Counted from the stretch's first letter, positions 36,901-49,720 are shown. The stretch is 64,000 bases of DNA from Rostratula benghalensis (GCA_013399305.1 VXAI01000096.1:1922833-1986832); one strand, 5' to 3'. Notes: generated from the sequence alone by a model not told the origin. Program-made: numbers and translations.

Positions 36901-37339
36901 AGAAAAGACTTCCTGGGGTAAATTGCCTTCTGCACCTCTCCAGAGGCAGCCCCTTGCAAAGCCCAGACACTAAGCTAGACCAGCGCAATCCAATTTTGGC
37001 AATTGCTATGCCCCATTCTGGGGATGGTGAATCTAAGGCACAAAAAGGTGAAGGCCTTCATGCCTGATGAGTAAAACCAAACCTTTAAAATATGCTTGCT
37101 ACTAGAACATTTTGGGTCTCAAGATCCATGCCTGGCAGCACCCAGGAAGAAGCTGCCCCAGGAACTCATTTAGCATCACAACCGAGGCAACGTTTTGCTC
37201 TATCACAAAGGCACCGCTCAAAGGGATGAACAACCCTCAACAACTGGGATGTCTTTAATCCAGACAGATCCAGATCCTCGGTGCGATGGAGAGACCAAGC
37301 CCCAGCCCAGGATGCAGCCCTGCTCGTATTCCTGCAGGG

Positions 37340-37680
37340 CCAGACGGCTGATTCAAAATTCAGAGTTTTACATCTCTGCATAGACGTATCTGATGTGTTC
37401 AGGTAGCAATGTGTATGTGCCACCTCCAGGGAATTTATTTTCCCCCCATTTGCCAAGATAAACAGCATACCAAGCATGAAGGGGGGAGGAGAAAAGGCTG
37501 ATTTAAGTGATTTCACTTTGCAATTTTCTGTGTTCTTTTTAAGTCGCTTATCCATTTCAGTGCTCAATATTCGTCTCTTTCCCTAATTAGAAAATCGCTA
37601 ATCTGCTCTGAAAAATGTAAAAGTGAGTCTTGCTTACGTGCATTGCTTGGAATATGCGAGTTTGTTGGGTTTTGTGTTGC
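37340..37680. promoter_or_regulatory. Candidate conserved intronic enhancer
   Basis: A/T-rich with CpGs kept ('catagacgtatctg', 'agtcgcttatcc', 'atattcgtctc', 'aaatcgctaatctg', 'gcttacgtgcattgc', 'atatgcgag'). A palindromic TAATTA homeodomain site is at 37584-37589, and 'cactttgcaattttctg' lies 60 bp before it. CpG retention in A/T-rich sequence makes this one of the better candidates. Confidence 0.33.
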
Positions 37681-39163
37681 TTTCAAGCTCTTTTTAAAAA
37701 GCTTCTGGTGTCTCCAGCTGGCATCACTTGCTCCTGTTGATCCCTCCCCGAGTCCACGTTCAGCCCCTGTGTGCAGCAGTGCTGTGCATACCTAGTGCCT
37801 CCAAGAAATTATTCCTGCTCCGTTCCCAGTACACACATTAACTCTTTGGCATGCCTTTAAGTAACACCCTTATCCCTTTTTCTCTGCCTGGGAGCCACCT
37901 CCCGACCAGACCAGGACAGCCTTTCCACACCACATCCCAATACACCAGCAGACCCAAAATCCTGGGCAAGGACAAGGGTCAGCTGTGAAGGTGGAAGCTC
38001 AAGAAAAATACATTTTCAAATCAGACTAGTCGATTGCTAAGTGTTCAATATCAGCACTGCATTAGCCCGATGTCACACCCACAGGACTACATCTGGTGCC
38101 AGGGAGCAGTCAGAGTGGGGCTGCTCTGTGTAAGGGACAAGGCAGGAACAGTGGGTGACTGCAGGGCAGCCCTCACCAGCCTGGCACAGTCCCACCAAAT
38201 CTAAGCAGAGCTAGGTGGTGACAGGTCCCATGGGCAGCCCCAAGTAAAGAGCAGGGAAAAGCCAGGATCAAAGTCTACCCACCAAGTTCAGTCAAGAGCA
38301 AGAAGAGAGAGACAGAGACAGATCTGTAGAGGCTACCTGCGATATAGGTCCAAAGTCCATCCGGGAGATGGTGTTAGAGGCCAAGCTACCTGCAGTGTCA
38401 CCCCAATGTCCTTCCAGAAGACCCAGCCAAAGGCAGGGTTGCAGTAAAGACATGTAATGTTGGTCTGGGGTCCGCAAAGGGAGCCAGGACAGCAGGGACC
38501 AGCACTGGGGACAAGTACACCTCCAATACATCTCAGGAAAACAGAGACCTGAGCTCAAATGAAGCTCCTGGGGAGGTCCTAGGTGAGACTGGTTAAGTGA
38601 ATTGAGGCCCATTAACATACCAGGGCCCTCACAGCTGGTCATTATCCACCACCTCCCCACCCTGTGTGTTGCTGCTGCAGCTGGAGATCCCAGCCTGGGT
38701 AAGCAGCAGTGGAGGCAGGGACAGATGGATAATTCAGCCTAGTGCAGGACAGACGGCAGAGAGGACGGAGCAGCTCCCTGCTCAACACCGCTCCGTGCAT
38801 CAGGAATTCAACACCTGTTCAGACGTATAAATCCAACTGTCCTGAAGGTCAGCAGCTGGTGGCCTTAGACAGCAGTGTCTAGCCTGGGTCATTCATCACT
38901 ACCCTGTCGTGGAAGAAATCCCATTAAGCAGGTACCAGCATCAGCCCAGAGGGCGAGGGGTTGGTCATTAACAGCTCACCCCAAGCAGGCAGCGCAGAGA
39001 CCAGGCTCCTCTACAACAAGTGAGCCCACCCACCCACAGAACGTGACTGCTCCCCAGGAACACGCCTGGTCCTCCTGGGCAGAACTGGCTGCACCCCCAC
39101 CACAGCACAGAACCCGTACACAGATCCCAACACTGCTCAGCCAGCAGTTGACATTGTACGAAG

Positions 39164-39248
39164 AAAAAAAAAAAAAAAAAAAACCACCAAAAAACACGAG
39201 TTCGCCCACACACCACATAACCAGCAATTAGGGAAAAAAAAAAAAAAA
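39164..39248. repeat. Two poly-A runs flanking a short unique segment
   Basis: A20 at 39164-39183 and A15 at 39234-39248 bracket about 50 bp of mixed sequence ('cacgagttcgcccacacacc' is its core). The arrangement may reflect slippage or two adjacent A-tails. No retrocopy is recognisable on the left of either run. Confidence 0.75.
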
Positions 39249-42200
39249 GAAATCCGGAGCAGTTAGCCTGCAGTGCTCCAAGCCTCACCTCTAACAAGGC
39301 ACCCACCACCTCAGAGGAATGCCCCAGGGACCGCTGCCTGTTTTAAGGACCTTCCCCCTCCCCCAGCCCATCTCTGTTATTTTATGGACTTAATTTTTAA
39401 TCACTCTCTTACCTAGTCAAGAAAGGTTTCTTGCCTAGGTACCCACACAGCACAGAAGAGGAATTAAAGGCAGGCAGGCACCATCCTGGCCAGTATCCCT
39501 GCCAAGACAGCCTGTTCCTCACCCTTTGCACCACCTTCCCGAGCATTACTGCCGTGGTCTGTCACTTTTGGCTACCTGCACTTTAACACCAGCAACTGCT
39601 TGTCCTGCTCCAGTCTCCTGCTGTCAGTAGCAGCTCTTATGCTGCCCATCTTCAGCTTATTTTAAACCAGCTGCTTCTTCTCTGTGCTCTTGTACCCAAG
39701 CTCACCCCGTGCTGCAAGAACCACTCCAATGCACTCGTTTGCACCTTTCTCTGATGGCTCTGCCCAAGGGCAACGTTGCATCCTCTCAGTGTTTTTGGAA
39801 GAGCTCCATACGTGGCTATGATGTGCCTGTCGCTATAACTACCCTGTTAGCACCACGCTGATGGCCACGTGCCCAACCCACCCATCGTCTTGTCGCAGGC
39901 ACGTGCTGGCTATGTCTGTCCCCCAGGAACAGACCCAAAGCAAGAGGAAGGGAAGAAATTGTGTAGATCTAACTAGCAATAGTGCATCTAAATAACTCTG
40001 AGGCCTCACATTACACTATTTTCCAGGGGTGCTATTTGCTCACAAGCTTTTCACAATCAACTACTTTGCTGGGAAGAAGAGTACAACTTAAATGGCAATT
40101 AAATAGTCACCCATCCCACCCCTTTTCCCAAAGGATCTCCAGTAACATTCTGGGGAAAAGACTGGGAAAATTAATCCAAGGCTGACATGCTCATCCTGCA
40201 GCTGCATGGACAGTTTTCCACGAATCCTCTCCTGCCCAGACTGCTCACAGGAGAGGAAGGGAACACAGCTGCTATCACAAACCTTTCCAACCAAACCGTC
40301 CTGCTTCATTATAGTTTGTCACCTGCTCAGGGAAATCACTTGTCACAAAAATTTTCTTTTCCACTTAATGACTTCAAACTCAATTTGAGGATTGGCTCAG
40401 TGGACTGCAGCTGAGGTGCCTTTCAACTGGAGTGTACGCTTCCCCCAGTGACAAGCTGAGGGCTGGATGGACCACAAGGGCATCTTTGGCTCGGGATGAG
40501 GAGCTGCCATATAATTAAAGGCCTGACTCAGCAAAACTCACCAACCCTACTGATTGTAACCTTCCTTACTAAACACTTACTGTTCTGTAAGGATGAACTG
40601 GGGCTGGTCAGGAATGGGAGGTCATGACAAGTGATCTGGAGGGCAAAGGAAGAAGATGAACTCCACTTGGCCAGACTCAGAGCAATCATACAGCAGTGTG
40701 CAGCCTGTTGTTGGTGGGACCAGGATCAGCCCAAAGATCCTTTAGAAGTTACTCCAAAATGCAGAATTTCCTTAGCAGCAAAAGTGGAAGGACCTTATTG
40801 TCACAGACTGATATTCTGACCTGCACAGCAGTTCCTGGATGATGCTCACAGGTACAGGTTGTGTTGCCACCTCATACTCAGATTGGTACAAGATGGCATC
40901 AGAGGGCAGGACAGGCCAATGTTCCCAGTCCTCATAAACATAGAAATAACGCAAATACCACTTTCAAGAAAAGTCACAAATAAAATAAAAGACATTGTAC
41001 AACAAGGGAAGCCAGGAAAACGGGCTCAGAGGAGTTAAGTGTCTTCCTTACAGTCACCAAGCAAGTTCCAGAGCCAAACCCAGATGCTGGAGCACCCAGT
41101 GTCAATCTCGCCACCCCACACTGCCTTTCCAACATTTTATACTAGAAATACAGAGTCAAAGTCTCCCTGCCACAGACCTACTCACTGGAATTGCACAAAA
41201 GGGTTAGCAACAACTACCTTGGTTAGTCTAGAGTGATCTGTTAAAATTCTATGTATTAATGCTGTTGAATAGAAGTGTAAGGTAAGCAAACACTGAGTCC
41301 ACGTTCCCAGCAAAATTAATAGGCCCCACGTTACAATGGAGCAGAAGCAAAATCACTGCTAGGACTGAGCAAAGCCATGATTTATTTATCTACCTTGCAC
41401 TGTTCCTAACTAGCTGCATGCAGTATATTTGGTGAGGTTAAACATACATCGTGTTAGTTTAGCAGTCCAACAATGGTAATCACACCTCTTCTAAAATCAG
41501 AATATGCTGAACAGGCTACTGATGGATCGGCTTAAGAATCTTCTCACCAAGATCCTTCCTTCCTTGCAGCTGGGACAGCCACCCCATCCCACCCGTGCAG
41601 TTCCTTGGCAGGGCAGACAGAGCATGGGGCTGCTCCTAAAATCCAGTCTTGGTGCTCCCAGGTAGCAGGCTGAGGTCACCCCCCTGCTCTATTTGGCTCA
41701 GCAGCCAGCAGACTGAGTGTGTTGTCAGGAGAGAGCAGCTCAAATTAGCACATTAGCAGAACTGCCAAGAATTGAAAGCCCGATGCAACCAGCTAAACAC
41801 TTGAGATTTGCTCCACTGGCTGCTGGAGTAAACTCTGCAGAAGCCACAGATAACACAGCCTGCTGTCTCAGAGACACACACCATGCCCACAGCCACCCAT
41901 CCTGACCCACACCAGCAGCCTTCCAAACACAAAGGTGATGCTACGCAAAAACATCAGCCCAGGTCCCGAAAGCAGCCCCGTACCGCAAACAATCTAAAAA
42001 AGGTACTGCGTTAACAGAGAGGGCACAAAAAGCCTGCTCCAGGCTTTGCTGCACCTCAGTGGCCTCATCCCTGCATTGTCCCCCTTTGCAAGACACAGAG
42101 ATGTCCCCAGTCCAGCAGGCAGCAAAGCACCCTGGACGGTAGGGGTGGTCTCCAGGAGCTAGGCCACCATGCATCATCCTCCTTCTCTTTTCCACCCGCC

Positions 42201-42439
42201 CCATCCAGGAACTCAGCTACAATTTAAAAGAAATGAAAAACCACTCCATCATCAAGAGTTAAAAATACTCTCTTCAGCCAACTGCAAGGCAAGAAGGGGG
42301 GACAGCATTTACTGCAATGTATGGCTGCAAAAGAAGATCCCTGCTCTAGACTATCTGGTGATTCCAACATGTTCTTTAAAAACCCTGTAACAGAAATTTA
42401 TTTCAGCTCCTCTCTCCACAATGGGTCTTTAACTTACTT

Positions 42440-42600
42440 AGTAACCCCACTACATTAGTTACACAAGCAACCAGTTCCCTTCTAATTGGTTTATAAGACA
42501 GCAGGTGTCCCTTTTTAATGGCTGATTAATTGTCTCACTGCCCAATGCAAGGCTGTGATTCACTTATCTCTAACAGGGATGCTTGAGGCTTCCATGTAGA
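42440..42600. promoter_or_regulatory. Short candidate conserved element
   Basis: Contains 'ccttctaattggtttataag', 'ggctgattaattgtctc' and 'gcccaatgcaaggc', combining homeodomain, CCAAT-like and SOX-like words over 100 bp, without repeats. Confidence 0.22.
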
Positions 42601-42969
42601 AGGAAGGGATTCACACACACAGAGAAAAATAATAGTTGACTTGTGATCCAGCCAAAACTAAACCAGCCAGCAGCCTCTCCCACTAACCTTCCCACCACCC
42701 CCACCCCGCAAAAGTTAGGGGAAATAAAGATTTTTAAGGCAACACTCAATGTTCATGGGGAAATAGGGCTCATTTCGCCTTTAATTTTTCATTTACCTCC
42801 AGGTTAAATCCAGGCAGGGAGCCTGACGTTGAAGAGAATTGAAACAACTGTTTTAACACAATCCAGCTTCCTTCACAAAACTCTTCCATCTCCCTACCCA
42901 CTGCCAAGAGAGGGGCCAAACTGGACAAGAATAGAGAGATTAAATAGAAACAAAAGTCAGAATCAGCAC

Positions 42970-43210
42970 AAGGCTGGGTTAACGTGGGCAGTTTTCTGTC
43001 GTTGTCATTTTGCTGTTTGTTGTGTGCAATCCTTTTGAGGTGGCTGCAGCTTGCAGCCAGCATAATCCTGATTTTGTAAGGGTTTGGGTTCCCCCCCCCC
43101 TTCCTTTTTCCCATTGCCAGCAATTGATTTCATTTAACATTTTCATTCCTCTGCCCGCTGTAAATAACCACTTGGCAGTTGAATTTCTCAAGTAGAACAG
43201 GCAGCGGCTG
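42970..43210. promoter_or_regulatory. Short candidate conserved element interrupted by a C run
   Basis: 'cattttgctgtttgttgtg', 'agcataatcctgattttg' (TAATCC, OTX-like), then a C10 run at 43091, then 'gcaattgatttcatttaac' and 'gctgtaaataaccac'. No frame is evident. The C run may mark a non-conserved spacer. Confidence 0.22.
43091..43100. repeat. Poly-C run
   Basis: Ten C bases after 'gggtttgggtt'. On the minus strand it is a G10 run. Its length in the assembly may be unreliable. Confidence 0.75.
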
Positions 43211-44279
43211 CTTACTCTCTTCCTGGCAGCTGGGGGGGAATCTGGCAAGCACTAAAGCAAGAAGCTGTTTCAAGTAGTTTTGAAATGTGCAGGAGATTAC
43301 ACGGGTAGTACTTGGGAGTGGAAGAAGTCACAATATTGAAAGGCCGAGAACTTACTTTTGAGACAAGTAGTGAACTTGGTGGCTGAGAGACTGAATTCAC
43401 AGGTTAGAGACGAGCATTTTGCTCCCCATTCATGACCCTGCGTAGTCACGGATGCCAGCAGAGCAGGGTACCAGGCTGCTGCAGCCAGTTGTTGCTGTGA
43501 TCTGACAGCACACTACTGCACCTAAACCAGCACACAAGGGGCATCCCGAGGAGAAGACAACCCAACCTGCCACCTCCACGTGCCCTGCAAACCACACATA
43601 CTCACTACCATGCTCTGCCGTGAGCATCAGCAGGATGAGATACTGCATCAGTGCTTATTACACAAGCCCTGCTTTCCTCCAAGGAGCCCAAGCACTGAGG
43701 GTGTTGGTGCTGGATTCCCATCAATTTCAGACAGACAAGATACCTGTGACCCACAACAACATCCTGCCATATCAGTACCCTGTCCTCTCCTGCTGGCTGG
43801 GCTGGGCAAAGCATCTCCACCCTGATTCTCAAGACCTGAAATGAAAAGTACTCCTCATACCATCCAGGCATAAACTTCTGTTCTGGCTCATAATCCAGAG
43901 AAATCCCTGACCTCACTAGAGTTAGACAAATTTAGGGCCAGAGCAAACTTCAGTGTAAGTCAGCCTTCATGTGGGAATAACAAGGGGAGTCACAGGATCA
44001 ATGACAAGTGGCATCTGATGAACTCCCCGGGTTCATCTCAGAGTCACGCTAGCATCATACCCCTATAAATCCTTTAGGCTGCAATGAGTTTACTTGTGGT
44101 TTAGATGAGCCTACGGAAGAGAACAGTTGTGTTGAGGGGGAAGAGGGAGAGCTACTGTCCCACAGTCCCCAGGTTGCCCTCAAATCACAGGAGCTCCCAG
44201 TACGAGGTTTTGCTGCCAGCCAAGAGAGGCTGAGCCGAGCACTCCACAGCCACAGTGATCAAGCAAGGGAATTGGTATT

Positions 44280-44440
44280 TACCACACTCTACGGCTGCGT
44301 GCATAGCTAAGCGAGCGCAAAGTATTAATAATGATTAATTTGTAAGGGTTGCTTTTTAGCTTTTGTTAAAGAAAAGTCAGCACATTCTGAGCAGAGCCAT
44401 TAACAATACCAACAAGCAGAGCTCGTACCACAGGCTACAT
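44280..44440. promoter_or_regulatory. Candidate conserved element next to a CpG-rich stretch
   Basis: 'ctacggctgcgtgcatagc', 'agcgagcgcaaag', 'attaataatgattaatttg' and 'gagccattaacaatacc' fall within 130 bp, followed 120 bp later by the CpG-rich region at 44560. Confidence 0.28.
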
Positions 44441-44559
44441 GGCCTAATTCCACCCTGCTTTTCTGATGCTGCGAAAAAAGCTGCAGTAAAAGATATTTAC
44501 AGTGACAGGATCCTGGCACTCACTGGCCCCCACCTCGCATCTCAACCCTGAAATGCTCC

Positions 44560-44960
44560 TCAGCAAGAGCTGCTCGCTCCTCCTCAGCTCCCAGCCCCTC
44601 CAACCCATGCTGGGAACTGCGGCGAACGTCTTTGAAAATGCCCCCGCTGAACTCGCAGAGGCAGAGCGGAGCAGAGATGACAAAATCGGAGCTGGCAGCT
44701 CTGCAGAGCGCAGCCCAACAGTGGGTTCACCTTTCCCTTCCCCTCTCCAACCCATCGCGAGCAGGAGGGCTCGGCAAGGAGGAGGGGGCAGCTGAGCAAA
44801 GGCGGGCAGGAGGGGAAGGCAGCAGGCAGAGGTGGGCAGCAGCCACGTTCTTCACGCGGTGACACAGCTGGTCTCCTTGTTCGGAAAAAGCACATACAAA
44901 GGGCACAGGCACACAACCGGTGCGAGCAGAGGCTGTTCAGGAGTCCCTTCAGGGGCAGAT
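44560..44960. promoter_or_regulatory. Moderately CpG-rich region, possible internal promoter or weak CpG island
   Basis: I counted about 18 CpGs between 44620 and 44930, against roughly 28 expected from base composition. That ratio near 0.6 is far above the surrounding intron. G/C content is near 60 percent, with GC-box-like 'aaaggcgggcagg' and 'gaggagggggcagctg'. The raised CpG continues in patches to about 45660. No CACNA2D2 exon 1-like signal peptide frame could be recognised on the minus strand. An alternative promoter, a non-coding RNA start or an enhancer are all possible. Confidence 0.35.
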
Positions 44961-45724
44961 TCAGTCTAATCTGCAGCTACACAGCAGAATAAAACACTTG
45001 CTTCCCCTCTCGAAAAATACACTGGGGACACCAAGGGGTGCAGAAGATGCTCAACAATGGTCCTGGCCAGGTCCGTGGAAGATGGCTCAGCTCTTGAGAT
45101 CTGCATGCCACAGGGCAGGAGGGCTGGCACCACCCTCTCACTGCCATCACCCCACACCTGCTTGCCGAAGGGTAAGCACCAAAAAGACAACCTCGATCCC
45201 ACAATATTCAGAACCCACTGAATGTGGGAAGACAAGCAGGGCTAATCCCCAGCTCACAACGTGCAATGCTAAGTACATTAGAGACTGGTTTTCTATTCTT
45301 CTTTTTCCTTATATTTATTTTAGCAACTTTGCTTCACCCCTTTTTTTCCCCCAGTAGCCAAACAGCGGAGTAGAACAAGCATGGATAATTCTCATCCCAT
45401 TTTATTTTATTTCTCTGTGGCGTTTCTCTGTTTGCTTTGGAGAGGAGGGGGTTGTTGGAGCATGTGTATTGCTTTGCAATTACAAATTAGCTTTTTAAAT
45501 GAAGTGTGCTGCAAGAGGCCTGATATGCCATGTGCGAGCGTGCTACTCAGCCTCTGATGAGAAACAAAAGTGGAAATAAACCCACCCTGAGAACAAGTGC
45601 CTCGGTGCTGCTCTCGGAGCCCGGTGTGAGCGGGAGCTCTGCACAAGTGCCCGTGCAGGGTGAGGACTGGTCACAGTCACAGGTTCCTCCTGGGAATTTG
45701 GTTCCCACAGCCAGCAAGGAAGAA

Positions 45725-45736
45725 TTTTTTTTTTTC
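45725..45736. repeat. Poly-T run
   Basis: A run of about twelve T bases ('agaattttttttttttcaca'). Simple repeat only. Confidence 0.8.
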
Positions 45737-46159
45737 ACAGAGTAAACGGAAGAACTTGGCAGCAGGAACCAGGTCAAAGCACAGCTCTGCTCAGGCTGCA
45801 GGGGGGCTCTGAGAGGAGGGGAGGAGACAGGGAAAGGGCATCCTTCTCTCCCCTTGAGTGGGGACAGCTTTCCCCAGACCTCCACATCAAGAACGCCCCT
45901 GCCAGCAGTGCACCTTGTACAAGGGAGTTCCTGTAGAGCTGAATTTTAAAATACATCAGAGTGCAGGGAGTGGATACTGAAAAGACCTGCCATTTCCCAT
46001 CTCTCTTCCATGAAAATCCTCAACAGCAGTAATGGCAAAGCCGGGTCCTGCACACATCTCCCAGGGGTTTCAGCACTGTGGGTCACCACCATGCTGAGAA
46101 TTTATAGGTGTGCTCTGGATCTGACAGCTCTGAGGCAGCTGCTGATGGAAAACACACCT

Positions 46160-46620
46160 CCAAGAGCAGTTCTGCAAAGGCAATTCGATACGCTTTCAGT
46201 CAGCCCGCGGATTCAGGGAACTAGTAATTGCGCGTGAAGACGGGCACCACCCCTTTCCCAGTGTCTGTTATTTGCAAGCCCAGCGAGTACCTTATTGTTG
46301 ACAAATATTCAATTGCAGATGTGCAGTAGCCATGTCCCAGCCTCTCTTCCTTCATCACCTGCAATCGTTGCAGCAGCTAGTCAAACGAGCATAAAAGGTA
46401 CGAGTTTCCAGCAAACGCTATCAGATATTCAGCACACAAGGAAAAGTTGACAAACGATCAGATGTGGCTGCATCTACAGTCTGCTGCTCGCAGACAACTG
46501 ACAAACACAACACAAGTGGCAACATTCCCTCTTGGAATTAAAAGGCAGTCCGAGAGCAGCCATTCAGCTCAACAGCTGTAATAAAAAAACCAACATAACC
46601 CGAAGAGCCAACAAAACTAA
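46160..46620. promoter_or_regulatory. Candidate conserved intronic enhancer
   Basis: One of the most convincing non-coding blocks. CpGs are dispersed throughout ('aattcgatacgctttcag', 'agcccgcggattcagg', 'gtaattgcgcgtgaagacg', 'caatcgttgcagc', 'caaacgagcataaaagg', 'gacaaacgatcagatg'). It also has 'attgttgacaaatattcaat', where TGTTGAC is FOX-like and ATTGT SOX-like. There are no repeats and no sensible frame. It lies about 33 kb upstream of the exon in the large intron. Confidence 0.38.
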
Positions 46621-47283
46621 AAAAACCTTGTTTGTTACTCCCTGAGCTCGGTAACCTGCAGTCCAGAAGCCACTCCCCATGGCTGGGTGAGCACAGAGAG
46701 CTTGCTCGGGTCCCCACTACGAACCTTTGGGTACCACTTTGGGGTCTCCCTACAGTGGATGCTTTTTAGACACACGTGGGCTTTTATAGTTTATTTTAGT
46801 TTAGGACAGGAGCAATAACCTACTTGAAGTATCTTATGAAGAGTACCTGAGTCCTCCTTCACAGGTCCTGACTGCTTTGCCCTGTCCTTTCCCCTTTCAT
46901 TTCACTGGTCTCTGCCCAACTCATCCAACCACTAAGGAACATATTCTGTAGCACTCACTTCCCATCCGTGGTCTGGTGCTCTCCTCTGTCCCTCACCTGT
47001 GAAGGACTTTGTCTGCTCAGACCAGCAGGGTCTAGTATTTTCCACTGCACCCTCATCTTCTGCCCAGCAGAACTGGGTACATTTTTAAGGCCTCTGCCAA
47101 CCACCCCTTGTCCTTTTTAATGCTGTCAAACTTTTTCTTAGAGCTGCTAAATCATGAATCTCTAAACATCTAGGCATCATGATGTGTCTTTAGGAAAATA
47201 AAACTCATGTTTCATAAAATACTGGCAGAGTTCTTCCCTCTGTCCTTCATTAAGCCTTTTTGTTTCACATGACATGTCCCCAT

Positions 47284-47305
47284 GCAGACTGTAGCAGCAG
47301 CAGCA
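47284..47305. repeat. Short (CAG)n/(GCA)n run
   Basis: 'gtagcagcagcagcagcgtg' contains four to five GCA units. Small trinucleotide repeat, not in a supported exon. Confidence 0.75.
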
Positions 47306-47990
47306 GCGTGCAAGTTCAATGCAGGAAGAAAAAGAGCTACCTCGAGATTCACAGTATATTAAAATTAACAGCCACTGCAGTCAAATGCTGTATCTCTCTC
47401 CAATCTCATTACAAACAGCTTGTAACATAAAACAAGGACTCCACAATATTTCATAGAAAGATCCACAAGGAAATAGACAAGACAAATACATGTCAGAGTT
47501 TGGTTGAGCAAAGAACAAGAACATGAGGGGAAGCAGAGGAGCCAGATGGCTGGGGAGATGCTTGCCACGCTCTGCTTTTGTGCAGGGAGCAGACTGCACC
47601 TCACTCACCGTCTCTGCCTACGAGAGCACTGCTCGGTCACAAGGGCACTGCGTGAGGAGCTCAGGTCTGGGCTTTCTGCACCGAATCCAAGAACAAAATA
47701 GTGAAAAATAAAGGCAAAATAAATGAAGACACTCTAAGCCTGAAGCAAACCAAGCAGGCCACGGGATCTTGTCTTCACCAGTCACGCCGTTGGTGTCCTA
47801 GTTCATCCTGGTCATCTGTGGTTAATTGAGCTCATGAGGGTTTCTTGACCTCATTTCCTGAGACACAACCCACAGCTCTGCCCTTCCCATCACCAGCCCC
47901 CAGCGATCCCTCTGCAAGTGGAATGTATGCCCACCAAGTCAAGTTGCACACTTAGCCATGCTAAACCCATCAGCCAAAAAGACAACTTAA

Positions 47991-48248
47991 CTCAGTGGTT
48001 CTCAGTCACAGGACAAGGGGCAACAGGCACAAGCTGGAACACAGGAAGCTCCATTCAAATATGAGGAAAAACTTCTTTCTGGTGAGGGTGACAGAGCCCT
48101 GGAACAGGCTGCCCAGGGAGGGTGTGGAGTCCCCTTCTCTGGAGACCTTCAAACCCCACCTGGACGCAGTCCTGAGTGATGTGGTTTGGGCAACCCTGCT
48201 GTAGCAGGGGAGTTGGACTGGATGGCAACTCCGACAATTCTGTGCTTC
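47991..48248 (+). mobile_element. CR1 LINE fragment, 3' end
   Basis: About 258 bp of CR1 3' UTR, from 'ctcagtggttctcagtcac' through 'aggaaaaacttctttctgg', 'ggaacaggctgcccaggg' and 'ccttctctggagacc' to 'gttggactggatgg' and 'acaattctgtgc'. The usual 'gatctccagaggtcccttcc' block just before the tail is deleted. It is antisense to CACNA2D2 and of the same broad subtype as the copy at 23508. Confidence 0.93.
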
Positions 48249-49118
48249 TCATGAAATGCAATCAAAGCAGATCTAAGGAGGCTACAGAGCAATGCACCCT
48301 GGAGAAGAACCACAGATACTAGGGTGTGCCCCACACCAGACACCCCCTGCCCTCTGCCTATAAGCAGTTCCCTACCATGCTCTCCTTCCCACCCAAGCAC
48401 AATCCCTCAACCCTAGCACATCTGATCAACTCATATGAAGAAGGCAGGTAATTGCTCATGACCAAACTCCCACACCTTCTCAAGTCCAAATCCCCATAGC
48501 TATCCTTCCAACATCTCTCCCTCAAAGGCACAAGTTCCCCCCCAAAGCTCACTTTTTCTTTGTTAGTGACTCCTTTGAGAAAGAAAGGGCGGGTTTTGCC
48601 TCAAAGCACACTCAGCTGGCTCGTCCCATCCATCCAGGCCAATTGAGTTCGCTAGACATTCAGCAGCCCAATGCTTCTCAGAGAAAAAGCGGTGCTGTCA
48701 AGAACTGCAACAAGGGAAATTGCTCTGGTAGAAAAACCTGGCAGCACAAGTAGCTTGGGAGCTCACAAAGCCAAGCTGAGAGTAAGAGGGAGCTAGCCGA
48801 GAAACTGGTAAGCTCTTGGAAAAAGCTTCCACCCCCATTTTGCCACTGGAAATCCCTTCCAGCAGGAAACGTGTTAGCAAGTGCTGCCTGGGACTCAGCT
48901 TGCAGGAGGATGGGGGGCTGGGGGAACAGATAGAGAGTACGTGACTCCATCTGTTCCCCTAAAAACCTTTTGCAAAGCCAGTTACAATGCACAAAGGGTA
49001 GAGACTTTATCCCTGCAGAACCAGACTGAGGATACCAGGTCCCTGGATAGCCCCTTCATCACACCTGACCTCTACAGCCAGAGGGGAACAGCCAGAATGA
49101 TGTTATTTCTCATGGTCA

Positions 49119-49154
49119 TCCCCCCCACCCCCCAAAAAAAAAAATAAAAAAAAT
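49119..49154. repeat. C-rich then A-rich low-complexity tract
   Basis: A run of C bases interrupted by single A ('ccccccaccccccc'-like) passes directly into A11 and A8 runs separated by T. Simple low-complexity sequence. Confidence 0.8.
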
Positions 49155-49309
49155 CACCATTCCCTTTAATCCTCCCTCTCCTTGAGAAAAACAGGGAGCT
49201 GAAAACCTCCACCATCATCAAGTGCTCCAGGCACAGCCACAGCACAGAGGGAAACAGCTTTCATCAGGCCCGTAGACGCAGCATCATCTCGCTGGGTAGC
49301 TGGATGTGG

Positions 49310-49720
49310 TTGACTTGGATTTGCTCTCTCCCAGGAAATGATTGTGATTGTCAGAGGAGATTGGTATATGATTATTAATAACAACACCACAAGGAAAAAT
49401 AGAAGGCAATCAGCTGAGCGGGGCCGGGAGAGGAAGCGGGGAGGGTTTGCAGCGTTAACGCTGGATCCTGCTCAAGGCCCGGCAGGGCTGTACCTTGCTA
49501 CATGTGTTAGGCTGCAACGCAACTTCATTTTGCTTTTCCAATGAACAAATTCCCCAGATGCCAAGCAGAGCAAGTTAATAAACAGCAGAAGCAGTGAGGA
49601 ATAAAGAAGCGCCGGTGATGGAGATAGGGTTTGGAGAGGTGATTTGCAGAGAGCAAGTAGCAGGGAGTGAAAACTAAGGGAAGTCGCTCAAGAGAAGCAC
49701 TCTAATACTGAAATTGGGCA
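49310..49720. promoter_or_regulatory. Candidate conserved intronic element
   Basis: 'ggaaatgattgtgattgtc' (repeated TGATTGT words), 'gattattaataacaacacc' and then a CpG-rich run with 'gcggggccgggagagg' and 'gcagcgttaacgctgg', which contains a palindromic AGCGTTAACGCT. A second part has 'agaagcgccggtgatgg' and 'agggtttggagaggtg'. Regulatory role inferred from composition. Confidence 0.3.

Noticed and set aside
38670..38700. Micro-exon-like arrangement (pyrimidine-rich ...ctgctgcag, 18 bases, gtaagc) on the plus strand
   Set aside because: Single AG/GT pairs with short spacing are common by chance, and the strand is opposite to the only supported gene.
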